Assembly (NCBI RefSeq): GCF_014635725.1
Contig: NZ_BMDJ01000005.1
Span: 305,232-369,231, forward strand
Direction: 5' to 3'
Source of the DNA: Pedobacter mendelii
GTDB taxonomy: Bacteria > Bacteroidota > Bacteroidia > Sphingobacteriales > Sphingobacteriaceae
Length of the DNA stretch: 64,000 nucleotides
Part shown: positions 37,239-46,487 of the stretch, in pieces
Layout: each line of letters starts with the position of its first letter
How positions within the stretch are numbered: the first letter of the stretch is position 1
Notes under the pieces: generated by a model
Database searches by the model: none
Told to the model about the DNA's origin: nothing
The model's input: the letters and a program-made list of their open reading frames with translations, nothing else
Translations under genes and position numbers: made by a program

Positions 37239-39761
37239 TTACAGGTTTGGAAGTTGTGCTGCTGAAACTTTAGATCTGATGAAGAACTTTAAGCCTTCCA
37301 GCCAGATAACAGAAATGAAACCGGCCATAAAACACAATAATAACTGTACGGAGTTTAAGTGGAAAAAGCCGAAGAAAAGGCTTAACGGGGTGATATAGAT
37401 CATGGCCAAAGTAAGGAAAATCGTGATGGCTATAATAATTGGAACCAGATTGTTTTTATATTTTATCGTTTCCAGAATGGAGTAAAAGAATGATCGATTA
37501 ACCAAGGTTAGAAAGATATTTGATACCACCAGAACGGTAAATGTCATGGTGCGGACGACACTTTCATTAAAACTGCATGCAATGGCATATCTATATATTA
37601 GTAATGCAGCAAGGGCTATGCAAATGCCCTGCATGATACTAAGCGATAACTCATTAATGTTAAAAAATGTATCTGCAGGCAACCTTGGTTTCCGGGACAT
37701 TGCGTTTTTTTCCATGGGTTCATTTTCATAAATGATTGAACAGGTAGGTCCCATGATAAGTTCCAGAAAGATAATGTGAATTGGAGAAAACAGGTTTGGA
37801 TAACGCCATCCAAATGCCAGAGGAATAAAAACACAGAGAATAATGGGAATGTGGATCGAAATGATGTATTGAATTGCCTTTTTTAAGTTGGCATAAATTT
37901 TTCGTCCCATCGCTACTGCTTCTATCATTTTCGAGAGGTCATCTTCCGGCAGAATCAAAGAGGCGGCCTGCTTGGCAATTTCGGTTCCTTTTTTTCCCAT
38001 TGCAATCCCGATGTTTGCGGCCTTGAGCGCGGGCCCGTCATTAACACCATCACCAGTCATAGCGACAACTTCACCGTTTGCTTTAAGCGCATTAATGATT
38101 CTAAGCTTTGCTTCGGGGAACATCCTGGTAAAAATCTGTGTCTCTTTGACTTGGTTCTGAAGCTCGGAATCACTCAGTTTCATCAGCTCATCACCATTCA
38201 TACCGTGTCCGGCTCCCCTAAAGCCAATTTCCTGAGCTATAAAACCAGTGGTCTGGGCATTATCGCCGGTTATGATTTTAACAACTATCCCTGCCCGATA
38301 AAAATCTTTCATCACTGACCGGATATTCTTCTTGGGCGGGTCGGTAAAAGCGATAAGCCCGCTAAAAACCATAGGTAATTCCTGCTGTGTTTTGGGGAAG
38401 ACTGTACCCTGAAAATCTGCCGAGGCAACGCCAAGAACACGACACCCGCTTGAGGATAAGGTTTCGATTGCTTTCAAAACTACCTTTTTTTGATCCTTTT
38501 CGAGATGGCAGACCTCAATGATCGCCTCGGGAGCACCTTTGGCCGCAACAACCCTATTGCCGTTTCTATCTTCAAGAATATGGGTCATCATTGGAGGCTT
38601 CCCGCTTAAAGGATACTCATGCCGCATTGAAAATCTTGTTCTTTTATCATTGGTACAATACTTTATGTATTTCTCAACGATGGAAATTTCCATGATATCG
38701 AACGGGATAGGTTCGCTGGCCCACATGGCGGTTTCCATCAGCAAAAGCAGCTCTGTATCTGGAGTAACATTAAGATCGGTAAACTTCCCTGAATGCGGCA
38801 AATAAGCACGATCGAGACTCATACGGTTTTCTGTCAATGTGCCTGTTTTATCAGTACATATTACCGTTGCACTTCCCAGCGTCTCAACGGTTTTCATCTG
38901 TTTGACGATAATGCCCAACTTCATCAGCCGCCAGGCACCAAGTGCCATAAAACTAGCGAAGGCTACTGGGATTTCTTCGGGAATAATACTCATGGCCAAA
39001 GTGAGGGATTTAAGCAAACTGTCTAGAAACAGATGGCCATGTAGAAAATTGATAACCCAAACCATCAGAAATACAATGGCGCCGACAATTACCATTTTTT
39101 TTACAAAACTATTGATCTGTAGTTCAAGAGGTGTCTTTTGTTCTTTTATCATTGAGAGGCTTGTACCTATTTTGCCAAGACGGGTTTCGAGCCCGATAGC
39201 AGTTACAGTTGCAACAGCAAGCCCAGTTTCAGCGATGGTTCCGCTATAAATTCCCCTATCTGCAGATTCAGTATTCTTAAAAACGGGCAATGACTCTCCG
39301 GTTAGCAGGGATTCATTTATAGAGAAATCGTTGGAATGGAAAATTATGCCATCAGCAGGAACGGAGGAGCCTTCCTCAATGAGCATGCTGTCTCCAACTA
39401 CAAGAGATTCTGTCTGGATATCGCTCACCATACCCTTTCGGATGACCTTGCAAGTAGGCTTATTATATGATTGGAGTTTCTTCAGAGCATTTCGGCTCCT
39501 GGAATCCTGAAACAAAGTGATAAGGCAAAGAAACAAGATGGAGATTGATAAGAATATGCCGTTTGAAAAATCTCCGCTAAAGAAATAAATAGAGGAAGCT
39601 ATTAAAAGAATAATGATCATAGGCTCTTTTAAGAGCTTTAGCAGTACAGAAAAAATACCGCCTTCTGAATCATAAGTTAAAACATTTAGTCCATATTTTT
39701 CCTGCGATTCCTTGACCTGGACATCCGATAAACCTTCAGTTCCAAAATTGTTCATAGTCAT
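37239..39761 (-). CDS. Class II P-type cation ATPase with unusual M6
   Basis: This 840-residue P-type ATPase shows the phosphorylation motif CTDKTGTLTENR (near residue 300), TGES in the actuator domain, TGDNAQTTG and TGDGVNDGPALKAANIG. M4 reads IPEEIPVAF in place of the usual PEGLP. M6 reads FLELIMGPTCSIIYENEP and lacks the N-x-x-T-D of Ca2+ pumps, so the ion is uncertain. It is the last gene of the minus-strand run usp - ALDH fragment - SHOCT - BON - ATPase. It may be an ion pump for homeostasis under energy stress. Confidence 0.88.
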   Translation of the reverse strand: MTMNNFGTEGLSDVQVKESQEKYGLNVLTYDSEGGIFSVLLKLLKEPMIIILLIASSIYFFSGDFSNGIFLSISILFLCLITLFQDSRSRNALKKLQSYNKPTCKVIRKGMVSDIQTESLVVGDSMLIEEGSSVPADGIIFHSNDFSINESLLTGESLPVFKNTESADRGIYSGTIAETGLAVATVTAIGLETRLGKIGTSLSMIKEQKTPLELQINSFVKKMVIVGAIVFLMVWVINFLHGHLFLDSLLKSLTLAMSIIPEEIPVAFASFMALGAWRLMKLGIIVKQMKTVETLGSATVICTDKTGTLTENRMSLDRAYLPHSGKFTDLNVTPDTELLLLMETAMWASEPIPFDIMEISIVEKYIKYCTNDKRTRFSMRHEYPLSGKPPMMTHILEDRNGNRVVAAKGAPEAIIEVCHLEKDQKKVVLKAIETLSSSGCRVLGVASADFQGTVFPKTQQELPMVFSGLIAFTDPPKKNIRSVMKDFYRAGIVVKIITGDNAQTTGFIAQEIGFRGAGHGMNGDELMKLSDSELQNQVKETQIFTRMFPEAKLRIINALKANGEVVAMTGDGVNDGPALKAANIGIAMGKKGTEIAKQAASLILPEDDLSKMIEAVAMGRKIYANLKKAIQYIISIHIPIILCVFIPLAFGWRYPNLFSPIHIIFLELIMGPTCSIIYENEPMEKNAMSRKPRLPADTFFNINELSLSIMQGICIALAALLIYRYAIACSFNESVVRTMTFTVLVVSNIFLTLVNRSFFYSILETIKYKNNLVPIIIAITIFLTLAMIYITPLSLFFGFFHLNSVQLLLCFMAGFISVIWLEGLKFFIRSKVSAAQLPNL

Positions 39762-39969
39762 CTGTGCTTTAATAATCCGGTAAGTTTATGTTTTCGAATT
39801 CTTGAATATGCTTTTAAGAAAATGCAATAGCGGTTGGTAAGGCCAAAGGTTCATTTGTTTTGAAATTTCAATCAGTAGATAACGGGTGGATATCCAATTC
39901 AAAACAACAAACCTTGAGTGGAGGTAAAGCCGTGCAAGGTCAAAAGAATGGTTTTCTGGCTTATTTTTT

Positions 39970-40632
39970 TCAAATGGTTGCATGGTCGATAAGCAATTCG
40001 TTGTGAACATTCCATACGCCCGGTGCATTCCAGGCAATGCGTTCGGCCTCATCCTTTTGATAAATTGATTTTACTTTACCACTCAGGGTAACCCTATTGC
40101 CAAAAACGTTCACTGCAATTTCATTAGTGTCGACTGCCCAGCTCCGTAGTAATGCATTTTCGATGGCTACCTTTTCTACATCATCTGAAGTTTCTGATTT
40201 TACCTGTATAGCATTGGTTAAGTTTTTTACCCCTTTAAGCCCTTCAACTAATTTTTGGATATCCTCTTTAAGTGTATACCATTTCACTTCTCCCTCAATA
40301 GTAACCAAACCATTCTCAACCTTTATTATGATTTTATTTGCGGGAATTTCGGGGTTTAGCTTTAGTGCTTCAAGGATTTCCCCGGCCAGATCGAGGTCTT
40401 TCTTCTTTTCCATGCTGCCAAAATCAACTTCTATCTTTTCTATAATAGCCTTAACCCCTACAACAGTTTTTGCTGCATGTTCCGCTCCAGTTTTCTTCGC
40501 ATAGCTATCCACTGTACCACTTAGGGTAATAATTCCATCCTGTGCGATAACGCCAATTTCTGCGGCCTGAAGTAAGGCTTCCCACTTGATGGCTTGCAGT
40601 ACATCAAGCTGTAATTTTTCATTGTTTCTCAT
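39970..40632 (-). CDS. Triple-BON-domain protein (paralogue 1)
   Basis: This protein of about 220 residues comprises three BON domains (residues about 4-68, 80-148 and 152-217), each with the G-x-V-x-L-x-G-x-V core: IITLSGTVDS, LVTIEGEVKW and RVTLSGKVKS. There is no signal peptide, so unlike OsmY it is predicted cytoplasmic. I use the Met at 40632 (MRNNEKLQLDV), matching the starts of the two paralogues at 61588 and 62765; 16 upstream codons are unsupported. BON domains bind lipids or interact with membranes. It is 44 bp downstream of the SHOCT gene. Confidence 0.85.
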   Translation of the reverse strand: MRNNEKLQLDVLQAIKWEALLQAAEIGVIAQDGIITLSGTVDSYAKKTGAEHAAKTVVGVKAIIEKIEVDFGSMEKKKDLDLAGEILEALKLNPEIPANKIIIKVENGLVTIEGEVKWYTLKEDIQKLVEGLKGVKNLTNAIQVKSETSDDVEKVAIENALLRSWAVDTNEIAVNVFGNRVTLSGKVKSIYQKDEAERIAWNAPGVWNVHNELLIDHATI

Positions 40633-40676
40633 TTTGATAATTCTTAAAATATTTGAACTAAACTTTATTGATCTCA

Positions 40677-40904
40677 TCATGACAGGCTGATTTTGTCATG
40701 CTCCAATATTTTCTTGTTTCGTTCATACTCCTTTAGATCGATTGCGCCATTTGCAAAACGCTCCTGAAGAATATGCATAGCTGAACGCTTCTTATTTCGC
40801 TGCCCAGGAATATCATATGGAACAAGAAATATCCAGACCAAAAGTGCGAACCAGAAGATCCACCACAAGAAATCCATTCCTAGAAAATAATTTGCATAGA
40901 ACAT
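40677..40904 (-). CDS. Small membrane protein with SHOCT domain
   Basis: This 75-residue protein has one N-terminal transmembrane helix rich in Trp and Phe (FLWWIFWFALLVWIFLVPYDI, residues about 12-32) and the C-terminal SHOCT motif ILQERFANGAIDLKEYERNKKILE (residues about 45-68). SHOCT motifs are short oligomerisation modules at protein ends. The function is unknown. It lies between the ALDH fragment and the BON protein in the stress run. Confidence 0.8.
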   Translation of the reverse strand: MFYANYFLGMDFLWWIFWFALLVWIFLVPYDIPGQRNKKRSAMHILQERFANGAIDLKEYERNKKILEHDKISLS

Positions 40905-40952
40905 TTTTGATTTTATTTAAAGAGTAATTTAATTTTTGAGTATTACAAAGTA

Positions 40953-41201
40953 TTAACCTACTTCGCTGTTTTCTAATAGTATTCCCATTTCACTCACCAC
41001 CCATTCAGAAAGGCTATCACCATTTTTTCTGCTTAAGGATGCTACTTTTTTAAAAACTGTAGCCCTTTCTAAAAAATCCTTATTTTTCCAGATTCGGAAC
41101 TTCTCCTCTATCCTAAAAAATTGCTCTAAATACTCCGATTCAGTTAAAGTGCCATCATCATTAGTGTATTGTTCTATATGAAAGGCTATATGTAAATCCA
41201 T
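40953..41201 (-). pseudogene. N-terminal fragment of an aldehyde dehydrogenase
   Basis: The 82-codon frame aligns by eye with the N-terminal part of the aldehyde dehydrogenase at 59484-60866. For example FRIWKNKDFLERATVFKKVA parallels FQHWRKTPFSERATLLHKVA, and EMGILLENSEVG parallels EMGKLIAQSYGE. It stops right there, before any of the cofactor or catalytic domain, so it cannot be a functional dehydrogenase. It may be a remnant, or a small protein now used for something else, since the frame is intact and lies 48 bp after a usp gene. Confidence 0.55.
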
Positions 41202-41249
41202 TTTATGATTATTTTAACCAGGTGGTGCAGATAAATTGATTGATTAATT

Positions 41250-42125
41250 TCAGGCAATATGTTCAGCTTCCGGTACGGCCTTAAAGATTAGCATAGGAAA
41301 ATCAAGTTCTTTTGCAAGCTTTTGCGAAAGACTACCGTTTAAAAGACCACGGAGAAAGCTTTTCTCTCTATGAACAACTACCAACAAATCCATCGGACGT
41401 TTAACCATAAGCTTATTTAGTCCTTCAAGTTCGTTTTCTTGGTTCATTCTGATGTAATGGATGCCTGGGTAGCCTAAATCACTACTCAATTCAATCATCA
41501 TTAATTTGGTTTTTTCAGATATATCTTTGGCCACATTCTTGGGAGTTGAGATGTGGACAATGAAGATTTCTGCCTTAAAGCTGCTTGCAAGAGGAATGAG
41601 CTGTCTTAAAAATGCGCTATCCGCGTGTGTATCGCTAAAATCTGTAGCAAAATAAATATTCTTAAAGGGGGCAATCCTGGTTTTTGAGGGAATAAGTAAA
41701 AGCGGCACACCTAATAAGTCGATCATATTGCGAGTGTGGTTTCCGAACATAAAGCTTTCAAAACCCTCCCCATGAGTTCCCATAACGATAAAATCAGTTA
41801 ATTGGTCAGCTACTACCCCTTCCACCACATCCTGAAGGTAGCCTGATTGATTTAAAACCCCAATCTTGGGCTTATGCTCGTGTGATTGATCTGCCTTTTT
41901 CAGGTGTAACTTTAGTTTTTCAAGCTCAGCCATGCTCGCATCTTCGAGCGTATTAGTTTCTTCCATAGGCCATATTATAAGACCGGCTTGCGGCATCTCT
42001 GCGGGTACAATTACTGCATTGCAGAGAATCATGTCGGCCTTTATTTTTTTACAAAGTGCATATGCGTATTCAGCCGCATGCTTTGCATGTAAAGAGAAAT
42101 CAGTCAATACTAATAAGTTTTTCAT
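41250..42125 (-). CDS. Tandem universal stress protein
   Basis: This 291-residue protein has two Usp domains (residues about 1-147 and 152-285). The first ends with an ATP-loop-like MGTHGEGFESFMFGNHTRN (G-x2-G-x9-G); the second has VVHREKSFLRGLLNGSLSQKL. It opens MKNLLVLTDFSLHAKHAAEYAYAL. Usp proteins accumulate on energy or oxygen stress; tandem forms are common in Bacteroidetes. It is first in a run leading to the SHOCT, BON and P-type ATPase genes. A slightly degenerate FNR-like box is 82 bp upstream. Confidence 0.88.
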   Translation of the reverse strand: MKNLLVLTDFSLHAKHAAEYAYALCKKIKADMILCNAVIVPAEMPQAGLIIWPMEETNTLEDASMAELEKLKLHLKKADQSHEHKPKIGVLNQSGYLQDVVEGVVADQLTDFIVMGTHGEGFESFMFGNHTRNMIDLLGVPLLLIPSKTRIAPFKNIYFATDFSDTHADSAFLRQLIPLASSFKAEIFIVHISTPKNVAKDISEKTKLMMIELSSDLGYPGIHYIRMNQENELEGLNKLMVKRPMDLLVVVHREKSFLRGLLNGSLSQKLAKELDFPMLIFKAVPEAEHIA

Positions 42126-42175
42126 TGTAATATATTTTAATTACGGCGTTTAATTATTTCTTATTTGCCTACCTG

Positions 42176-42218
42176 TAAAATTGTCTAATATAGAATTACC
42201 CTGCCATGATAATCCTCA
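42176..42218 (-). promoter_or_regulatory. usp promoter with degenerate FNR-like box
   Basis: On the minus strand TGAGgattATCA (one mismatch to TGAY-N4-RTCA, plus 42207-42218) is followed by exactly 27 nt and TTTACAG (plus 42173-42179), close to the TTTACGG of three other promoters. Confidence 0.55.
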
Positions 42219-42260
42219 CCTTGATAAATGTTTATTATCACAAAGCTTATATTTATAAGC

Positions 42261-44969
42261 TTAGTTATCGGTTTTACTAAAATGCCCTAAAACAACTCTT
42301 TTCTTAAATACTATTTTATGTAATTGTACCAGTAATATTGGAAGTATGCTGGCAATTAAGACTGTAAGCCATGCTTGATGAGAAATAAGGTTTAGATTCA
42401 GCGCCGCCCGGCTCTTAGGAAAAAAGTATACAACAGCAATGAGCAAAAAACAAAGTAGAAGTGCCAGCCAAACAAATCTGTTTCTGGTTACCTCGTTCTT
42501 TGCTATTCCCGAATGTAGTGATGACATATTGAAAACGTGAAATAGCTGAGCGGCAGCCAGTGTTAAAAAAGCGACATTATTGAGTACCCTTACATCAGCA
42601 GTAACATATATCTTACAAAGATAAATGGCCAACAATACAGAACCGGTAATAATAAGTGCATAAATGAGTATCACCAGCCAGTTTCGGTTAGATATAATAT
42701 CAAGTTTAGGATCTCTGGGTGGTCTTTGCATAACCGTAGTGTCTCCTTTACCCAGCCCTAAAGCCAGAGCAGGAAATACGTCTGTAACCATATTCAGAAA
42801 TAGTATTTGTAACGGAAAAAGCATGGCTCCATCTGCTAAAAAGCCTAAAAGGGTAACAATAAAAATCTCGCTGAGGTTACATGATACCAGATAGATTACA
42901 AATCGCTGTATATTTTGAAAAATTTCCCTGCCTTGAGCCACCGCCTGAGAAATTGAAGAGAAAGAATCATCCTTTAACACAATACTGGCCGTTTCTTTAG
43001 CAACTTGTGTTCCACGCAGCCCCATCGCAATACCAACATCAGCTTTTTTGAGCGCTGGAGCATCATTCACTCCATCGCCAGTCATCGCTACAATAAAACC
43101 TGCCTTTTGATAAACATCCACAATTTCCAGCTTTTGCTTGGGTGTAGTTCTTGCAAATACCGACGTAGATAGAATCCGCTCTTTCCATTCCTCTTCAAGC
43201 GATTCTATTTCAGGAAGCTCACTCCCGGCAATTACCTTATTGTCATCTGCAGCAGTTATACCAACCTTTTTGGCAATGTTTAAAGCAGTCATTGGATGGT
43301 CTCCAGTAATCATGACAATTTTTATTCCTGCAGAATGGCAGGCGCTAATGGCATCTTTTATATCGGTTCGGGGCGGATCTAGAAAGCCCACCATGCCAAC
43401 ATAAGTCAGATCATGAAGATAATCATCTCCTGGCCTTTCAGTATAAGAAAGATATGCAAAAGCTAGTACCCGTAACCCTAATGCAGATAATCTCTCCGCA
43501 TTTAAAAGGATTTTTCGCCTTTCATCATTATTCAAATCACCGATAGCGTTACCAGACTGCATGCTTTTACATTTTAACAATAGGGATTCAACTGAACCTT
43601 TTGCCGAAACCAAAAAACCATCAATTCCTTTATGTAAAGTACACATAAGTTTGGTTTCGGAGCTGAATGGCATTTCAGCTATCCGCTTAAATTCTTCGGT
43701 AGTATTTTTTACGGGATATCCGGCTGCATCGGCAAGAATTAAAAGTGCGACTTCAATTGGATCACCGAAAGATTTTTTGTCTTTATCTGAAACATTTAAA
43801 GGCACATTGTTACAAAGGCTTCCGATCCTCGTAAGCAACAGTAAATTTTCACGGCTTTTTTCAATGCCAGATTTCTTAAATTCAAGTAGTCCATTCTTTA
43901 TTGAAACGTCCAGCTCTTGAGACGGGAAGGAAAGTACTTCAACAAAAATTTTGTTTTCTGTAAGTGTACCTGTCTTATCAGTCAGAATTACATTAACTCC
44001 ACCCAAGGTTTCTACAGATGATAATTTTTTTACAATGGCATTCTTTCTGGCCATTAGAAGCATACCATAAGCAAGGGCTACGGTAGCGACAATAGGAAGC
44101 CCCTCTGGAAATGCTGCAACAGCAAGGGCTATAGAGGTTTCTAGAATCTGGAGCCAGGGTTTTCTCTCGATTACACCTGAAATCGCAAAGATGCCAGTCA
44201 TTACCAAAGTAATCCAGATAAGTTTTTTGGTGAGTTTGCTTATTTTAAGATCAAGCGGCGTTTGTGTCGAAGTGGAACGCCCTACCATTTCACTGATCTT
44301 TCCCAGCTCTGTATGTTCTGCTATTGCGGTAATGATTACCCTGGCATTTCCATTCATTACCGCAGTACCTTTGTATACCATGTTTTTAGCCGCAGCGGTT
44401 CCATCATCATTTAAGGTTTCTATCGTTTTAATCACCGGAAAAGACTCACCCGTGAGTGGAGACTCATCAACCTGAAGACCGTTGATAAGCACAATTCTTC
44501 CATCTCCAGACACAACATCTCCGGCCTCAAGCAAGAGCAAGTCTCCAGGAGTAAGCTGCTCAGATGGAATTTCACATGACTTACCTCCCCTAATCACCCT
44601 GGAAAAGCTTATGTCCATATCCCTCAAAGCCCGCATGGAAATTCTGGCCTGGAGTTCCATGAAGAATCCAATCATTGCGTTAACCACAATAACAATGAAT
44701 ATTGCTACAGCCTCAGCCTGATTTTTGAAATATAAAGAGGCAAAGCCAGCCACAAGTAGTAAATAAACAATAGGACTGTTAAATTGCTCAAAGGCCATAA
44801 CCCAGAGACTTTTGCGTTTTTGGCTTTTATAAATATTAAGTCCAAAATACTTAGAGCGTAAGGAAGCTTCGACAGTACTTAAACCATCATTAACATCTGT
44901 CGATAATGCATTTAACAAGCTTTCAATCTTTTGGGAATAAGCTGCTTTAAGGGGATACCTAATTTCCAT
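42261..44969 (-). CDS. Class II P-type Ca2+-type ATPase
   Basis: This 902-residue pump has an N-terminal cation-ATPase segment, actuator SPLTGESFPV, M4 PEGLPIVATVALAYGM, phosphorylation site LTDKTGTLTENK, ATP-domain TGDHPMT and hinge TGDGVNDAPALKKADVG. M6 reads FLNMVTDVFPALALG, containing the N-x-x-T-D cation ligands of SERCA/PMR1-type pumps, so Ca2+ (or Mn2+) export is likely. It starts 5 bp after acetate kinase, so the two are co-transcribed. Such a pairing is consistent with ion homeostasis on fermentative ATP, which is my inference. Confidence 0.9.
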   Translation of the reverse strand: MEIRYPLKAAYSQKIESLLNALSTDVNDGLSTVEASLRSKYFGLNIYKSQKRKSLWVMAFEQFNSPIVYLLLVAGFASLYFKNQAEAVAIFIVIVVNAMIGFFMELQARISMRALRDMDISFSRVIRGGKSCEIPSEQLTPGDLLLLEAGDVVSGDGRIVLINGLQVDESPLTGESFPVIKTIETLNDDGTAAAKNMVYKGTAVMNGNARVIITAIAEHTELGKISEMVGRSTSTQTPLDLKISKLTKKLIWITLVMTGIFAISGVIERKPWLQILETSIALAVAAFPEGLPIVATVALAYGMLLMARKNAIVKKLSSVETLGGVNVILTDKTGTLTENKIFVEVLSFPSQELDVSIKNGLLEFKKSGIEKSRENLLLLTRIGSLCNNVPLNVSDKDKKSFGDPIEVALLILADAAGYPVKNTTEEFKRIAEMPFSSETKLMCTLHKGIDGFLVSAKGSVESLLLKCKSMQSGNAIGDLNNDERRKILLNAERLSALGLRVLAFAYLSYTERPGDDYLHDLTYVGMVGFLDPPRTDIKDAISACHSAGIKIVMITGDHPMTALNIAKKVGITAADDNKVIAGSELPEIESLEEEWKERILSTSVFARTTPKQKLEIVDVYQKAGFIVAMTGDGVNDAPALKKADVGIAMGLRGTQVAKETASIVLKDDSFSSISQAVAQGREIFQNIQRFVIYLVSCNLSEIFIVTLLGFLADGAMLFPLQILFLNMVTDVFPALALGLGKGDTTVMQRPPRDPKLDIISNRNWLVILIYALIITGSVLLAIYLCKIYVTADVRVLNNVAFLTLAAAQLFHVFNMSSLHSGIAKNEVTRNRFVWLALLLCFLLIAVVYFFPKSRAALNLNLISHQAWLTVLIASILPILLVQLHKIVFKKRVVLGHFSKTDN

Positions 44970-44974
44970 AATAT

Positions 44975-46222
44975 CTAAAGTTTTTCTGCTATCGAAAGCG
45001 ATGAATATGTTGGTTCATCATCAACAACAGGCGCTAAAATATTTTTGGTGTGCATGGCAATCATACATTCCTCATTGGTAGCCATAACCCTCACAGAAAC
45101 CCTGCTGTTTTGATCGGAGATGACTTTTTCCTTACGCAGATTAAGGCAACGGTCGATTTTCAGCCCCATAAAATCCATTTCCCCGCATATACGCTCCCTA
45201 ATCTCAGGTGAATTTTCTCCTATACCACCTGTAAAAATGAGTATATCTAAGCCACCAATCGAGGCCGCGAGCGCTGCAATAAATTTCTTAGCCTGACAGC
45301 AGTATAATTTAATTGCTGCCTCTGCCTGCTGGTTATCACCCGAAAGATTTAAAAGCTCCTTCATATCACCTGTTCCTGCAATAGCTATTAGCCCTGATTC
45401 ATAGCTGAGCTTAACATCAAGTTCCTCAGGGGTGATATCGTTCTGTTTGAGCATGAAAAGGATTGCACCAGGGTCAAGGTCACCGCAGCGGGTACTCATC
45501 ACCAAACCTCCCATTGGGCTGATGCCCATAGTGGTGTCAAAACCCTTTCCAAATGTAACAGCAGCCATACTAGAGCCATTACCAAGATGGGCGATAATAA
45601 TCTTCTTCTGATCGATAAATGCATGTTGCTGATGTAGTTTATGCATTATATACTCATAGGAAAGTCCATGAAAACCATATCTAATCAATCCATTATCCTT
45701 GTATTTAGCTGGCAAAGGATAATATTTGTTGTGATCTGGCATGTCCTTGTGAAAGTTGGTATCAAAACAGACCACATGTTTTAAGTCGGGAAATTCCAAT
45801 AAAAAGGTATTGATTAAACTCAGCTCGCCTGGCAGATGGTTGGGAGCTAAAAAGATTAGGGCATTTAGATCTGCCAATAATTTCTCGCTAACAATTTCTG
45901 GTATCCTGTGATCAGCTCCGCCTTGAACAATGCGATAACCAATAGCAGATATTAGACTGTATTTTTTAATTTTTTTGAGCCAATGTATTATTGCTGTTCC
46001 GGCATCTTCAATATTTCGGTAATGTTCTGTTTTTGGCAATGCTGAATACTGATGACTATCGGTTACCTCCATACTGCCAATCGATTTACCTATCCCAATT
46101 ATTACTCCTGACCACTGTCTATGCATCGTTTTGTGATGATAAATAGCAAATTTCAGACTTGAGGAACCTAAGTTAAGTACCAATATAAACTGTTCACCGG
46201 TCAATTTTATATATTTCTCCAT
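44975..46222 (-). CDS. ackA: Acetate kinase
   Basis: This 415-residue ASKHA-fold kinase opens LVLNLGSSSLKFAIY (residues about 14-28). It contains the family regions VCFDTNFHKDMP, YGFHGLSYEYI, IAHLGNGSSM, TTMGISPMGGLVMSTRCGDLDPG and FTGGIGENSPEIRE. It makes ATP from acetyl phosphate. No phosphotransacetylase gene is in the window, so the acetyl phosphate source is elsewhere. It is the first gene of an operon with a Ca2+-type ATPase, divergent from the FixL-like kinase gene, with an FNR-like half-site and a consensus -7 box. Confidence 0.93.
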   Translation of the reverse strand: MEKYIKLTGEQFILVLNLGSSSLKFAIYHHKTMHRQWSGVIIGIGKSIGSMEVTDSHQYSALPKTEHYRNIEDAGTAIIHWLKKIKKYSLISAIGYRIVQGGADHRIPEIVSEKLLADLNALIFLAPNHLPGELSLINTFLLEFPDLKHVVCFDTNFHKDMPDHNKYYPLPAKYKDNGLIRYGFHGLSYEYIMHKLHQQHAFIDQKKIIIAHLGNGSSMAAVTFGKGFDTTMGISPMGGLVMSTRCGDLDPGAILFMLKQNDITPEELDVKLSYESGLIAIAGTGDMKELLNLSGDNQQAEAAIKLYCCQAKKFIAALAASIGGLDILIFTGGIGENSPEIRERICGEMDFMGLKIDRCLNLRKEKVISDQNSRVSVRVMATNEECMIAMHTKNILAPVVDDEPTYSSLSIAEKL

Positions 46223-46275
46223 ATCTCACTTTGGAATGCCATAAACCTGAATCGACCAATAAACATTCCCTTTTA

Positions 46276-46318
46276 CAAAAATATATTAGCTGAAGACTAA
46301 CACGAATGACCACACACC
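46276..46318 (-). promoter_or_regulatory. ackA promoter with FNR-like half-site
   Basis: On the minus strand GGTGtgtgGTCA (plus 46307-46318) keeps only the promoter-proximal half-site. It is followed by exactly 27 nt and TTTG inside TATTTTTG (plus 46276-46283), a perfect Bacteroidetes -7 element. The full palindrome at 46329 lies just upstream. Confidence 0.5.
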
Positions 46319-46328
46319 TAGCAAATAG

Positions 46329-46371
46329 TGATACTCATCATTTAATAGGCAAATAGTTCTAACTATCTTGT
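46329..46371 (+). promoter_or_regulatory. Perfect FNR-like palindrome upstream of the sensor kinase gene
   Basis: TGATactcATCA (46329-46340) is a perfect TGAT-N4-ATCA palindrome. Toward the kinase, TATCTTGT at 46364-46371 has its TA at the same distance as in the other promoters, so autoregulation is plausible. It may also assist the ackA promoter. Confidence 0.45.
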
Positions 46372-46487
46372 TCAAATCGATCGAAAGTTATTAGGTTATA
46401 TTTTCAATAAAATTATAAAACGAAACAAATTACCTTGCCGATTGTCTATCCTATGCAGTTAATTATTTAACTGATAATCAATAATTT

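Noticed and set aside
39786..40052. An 88-codon minus-strand frame overlapping the 3' end of a BON gene
   Set aside because: The first 28 codons lie out of frame inside the BON coding sequence and the product has no family-like features, so it is most likely spurious.
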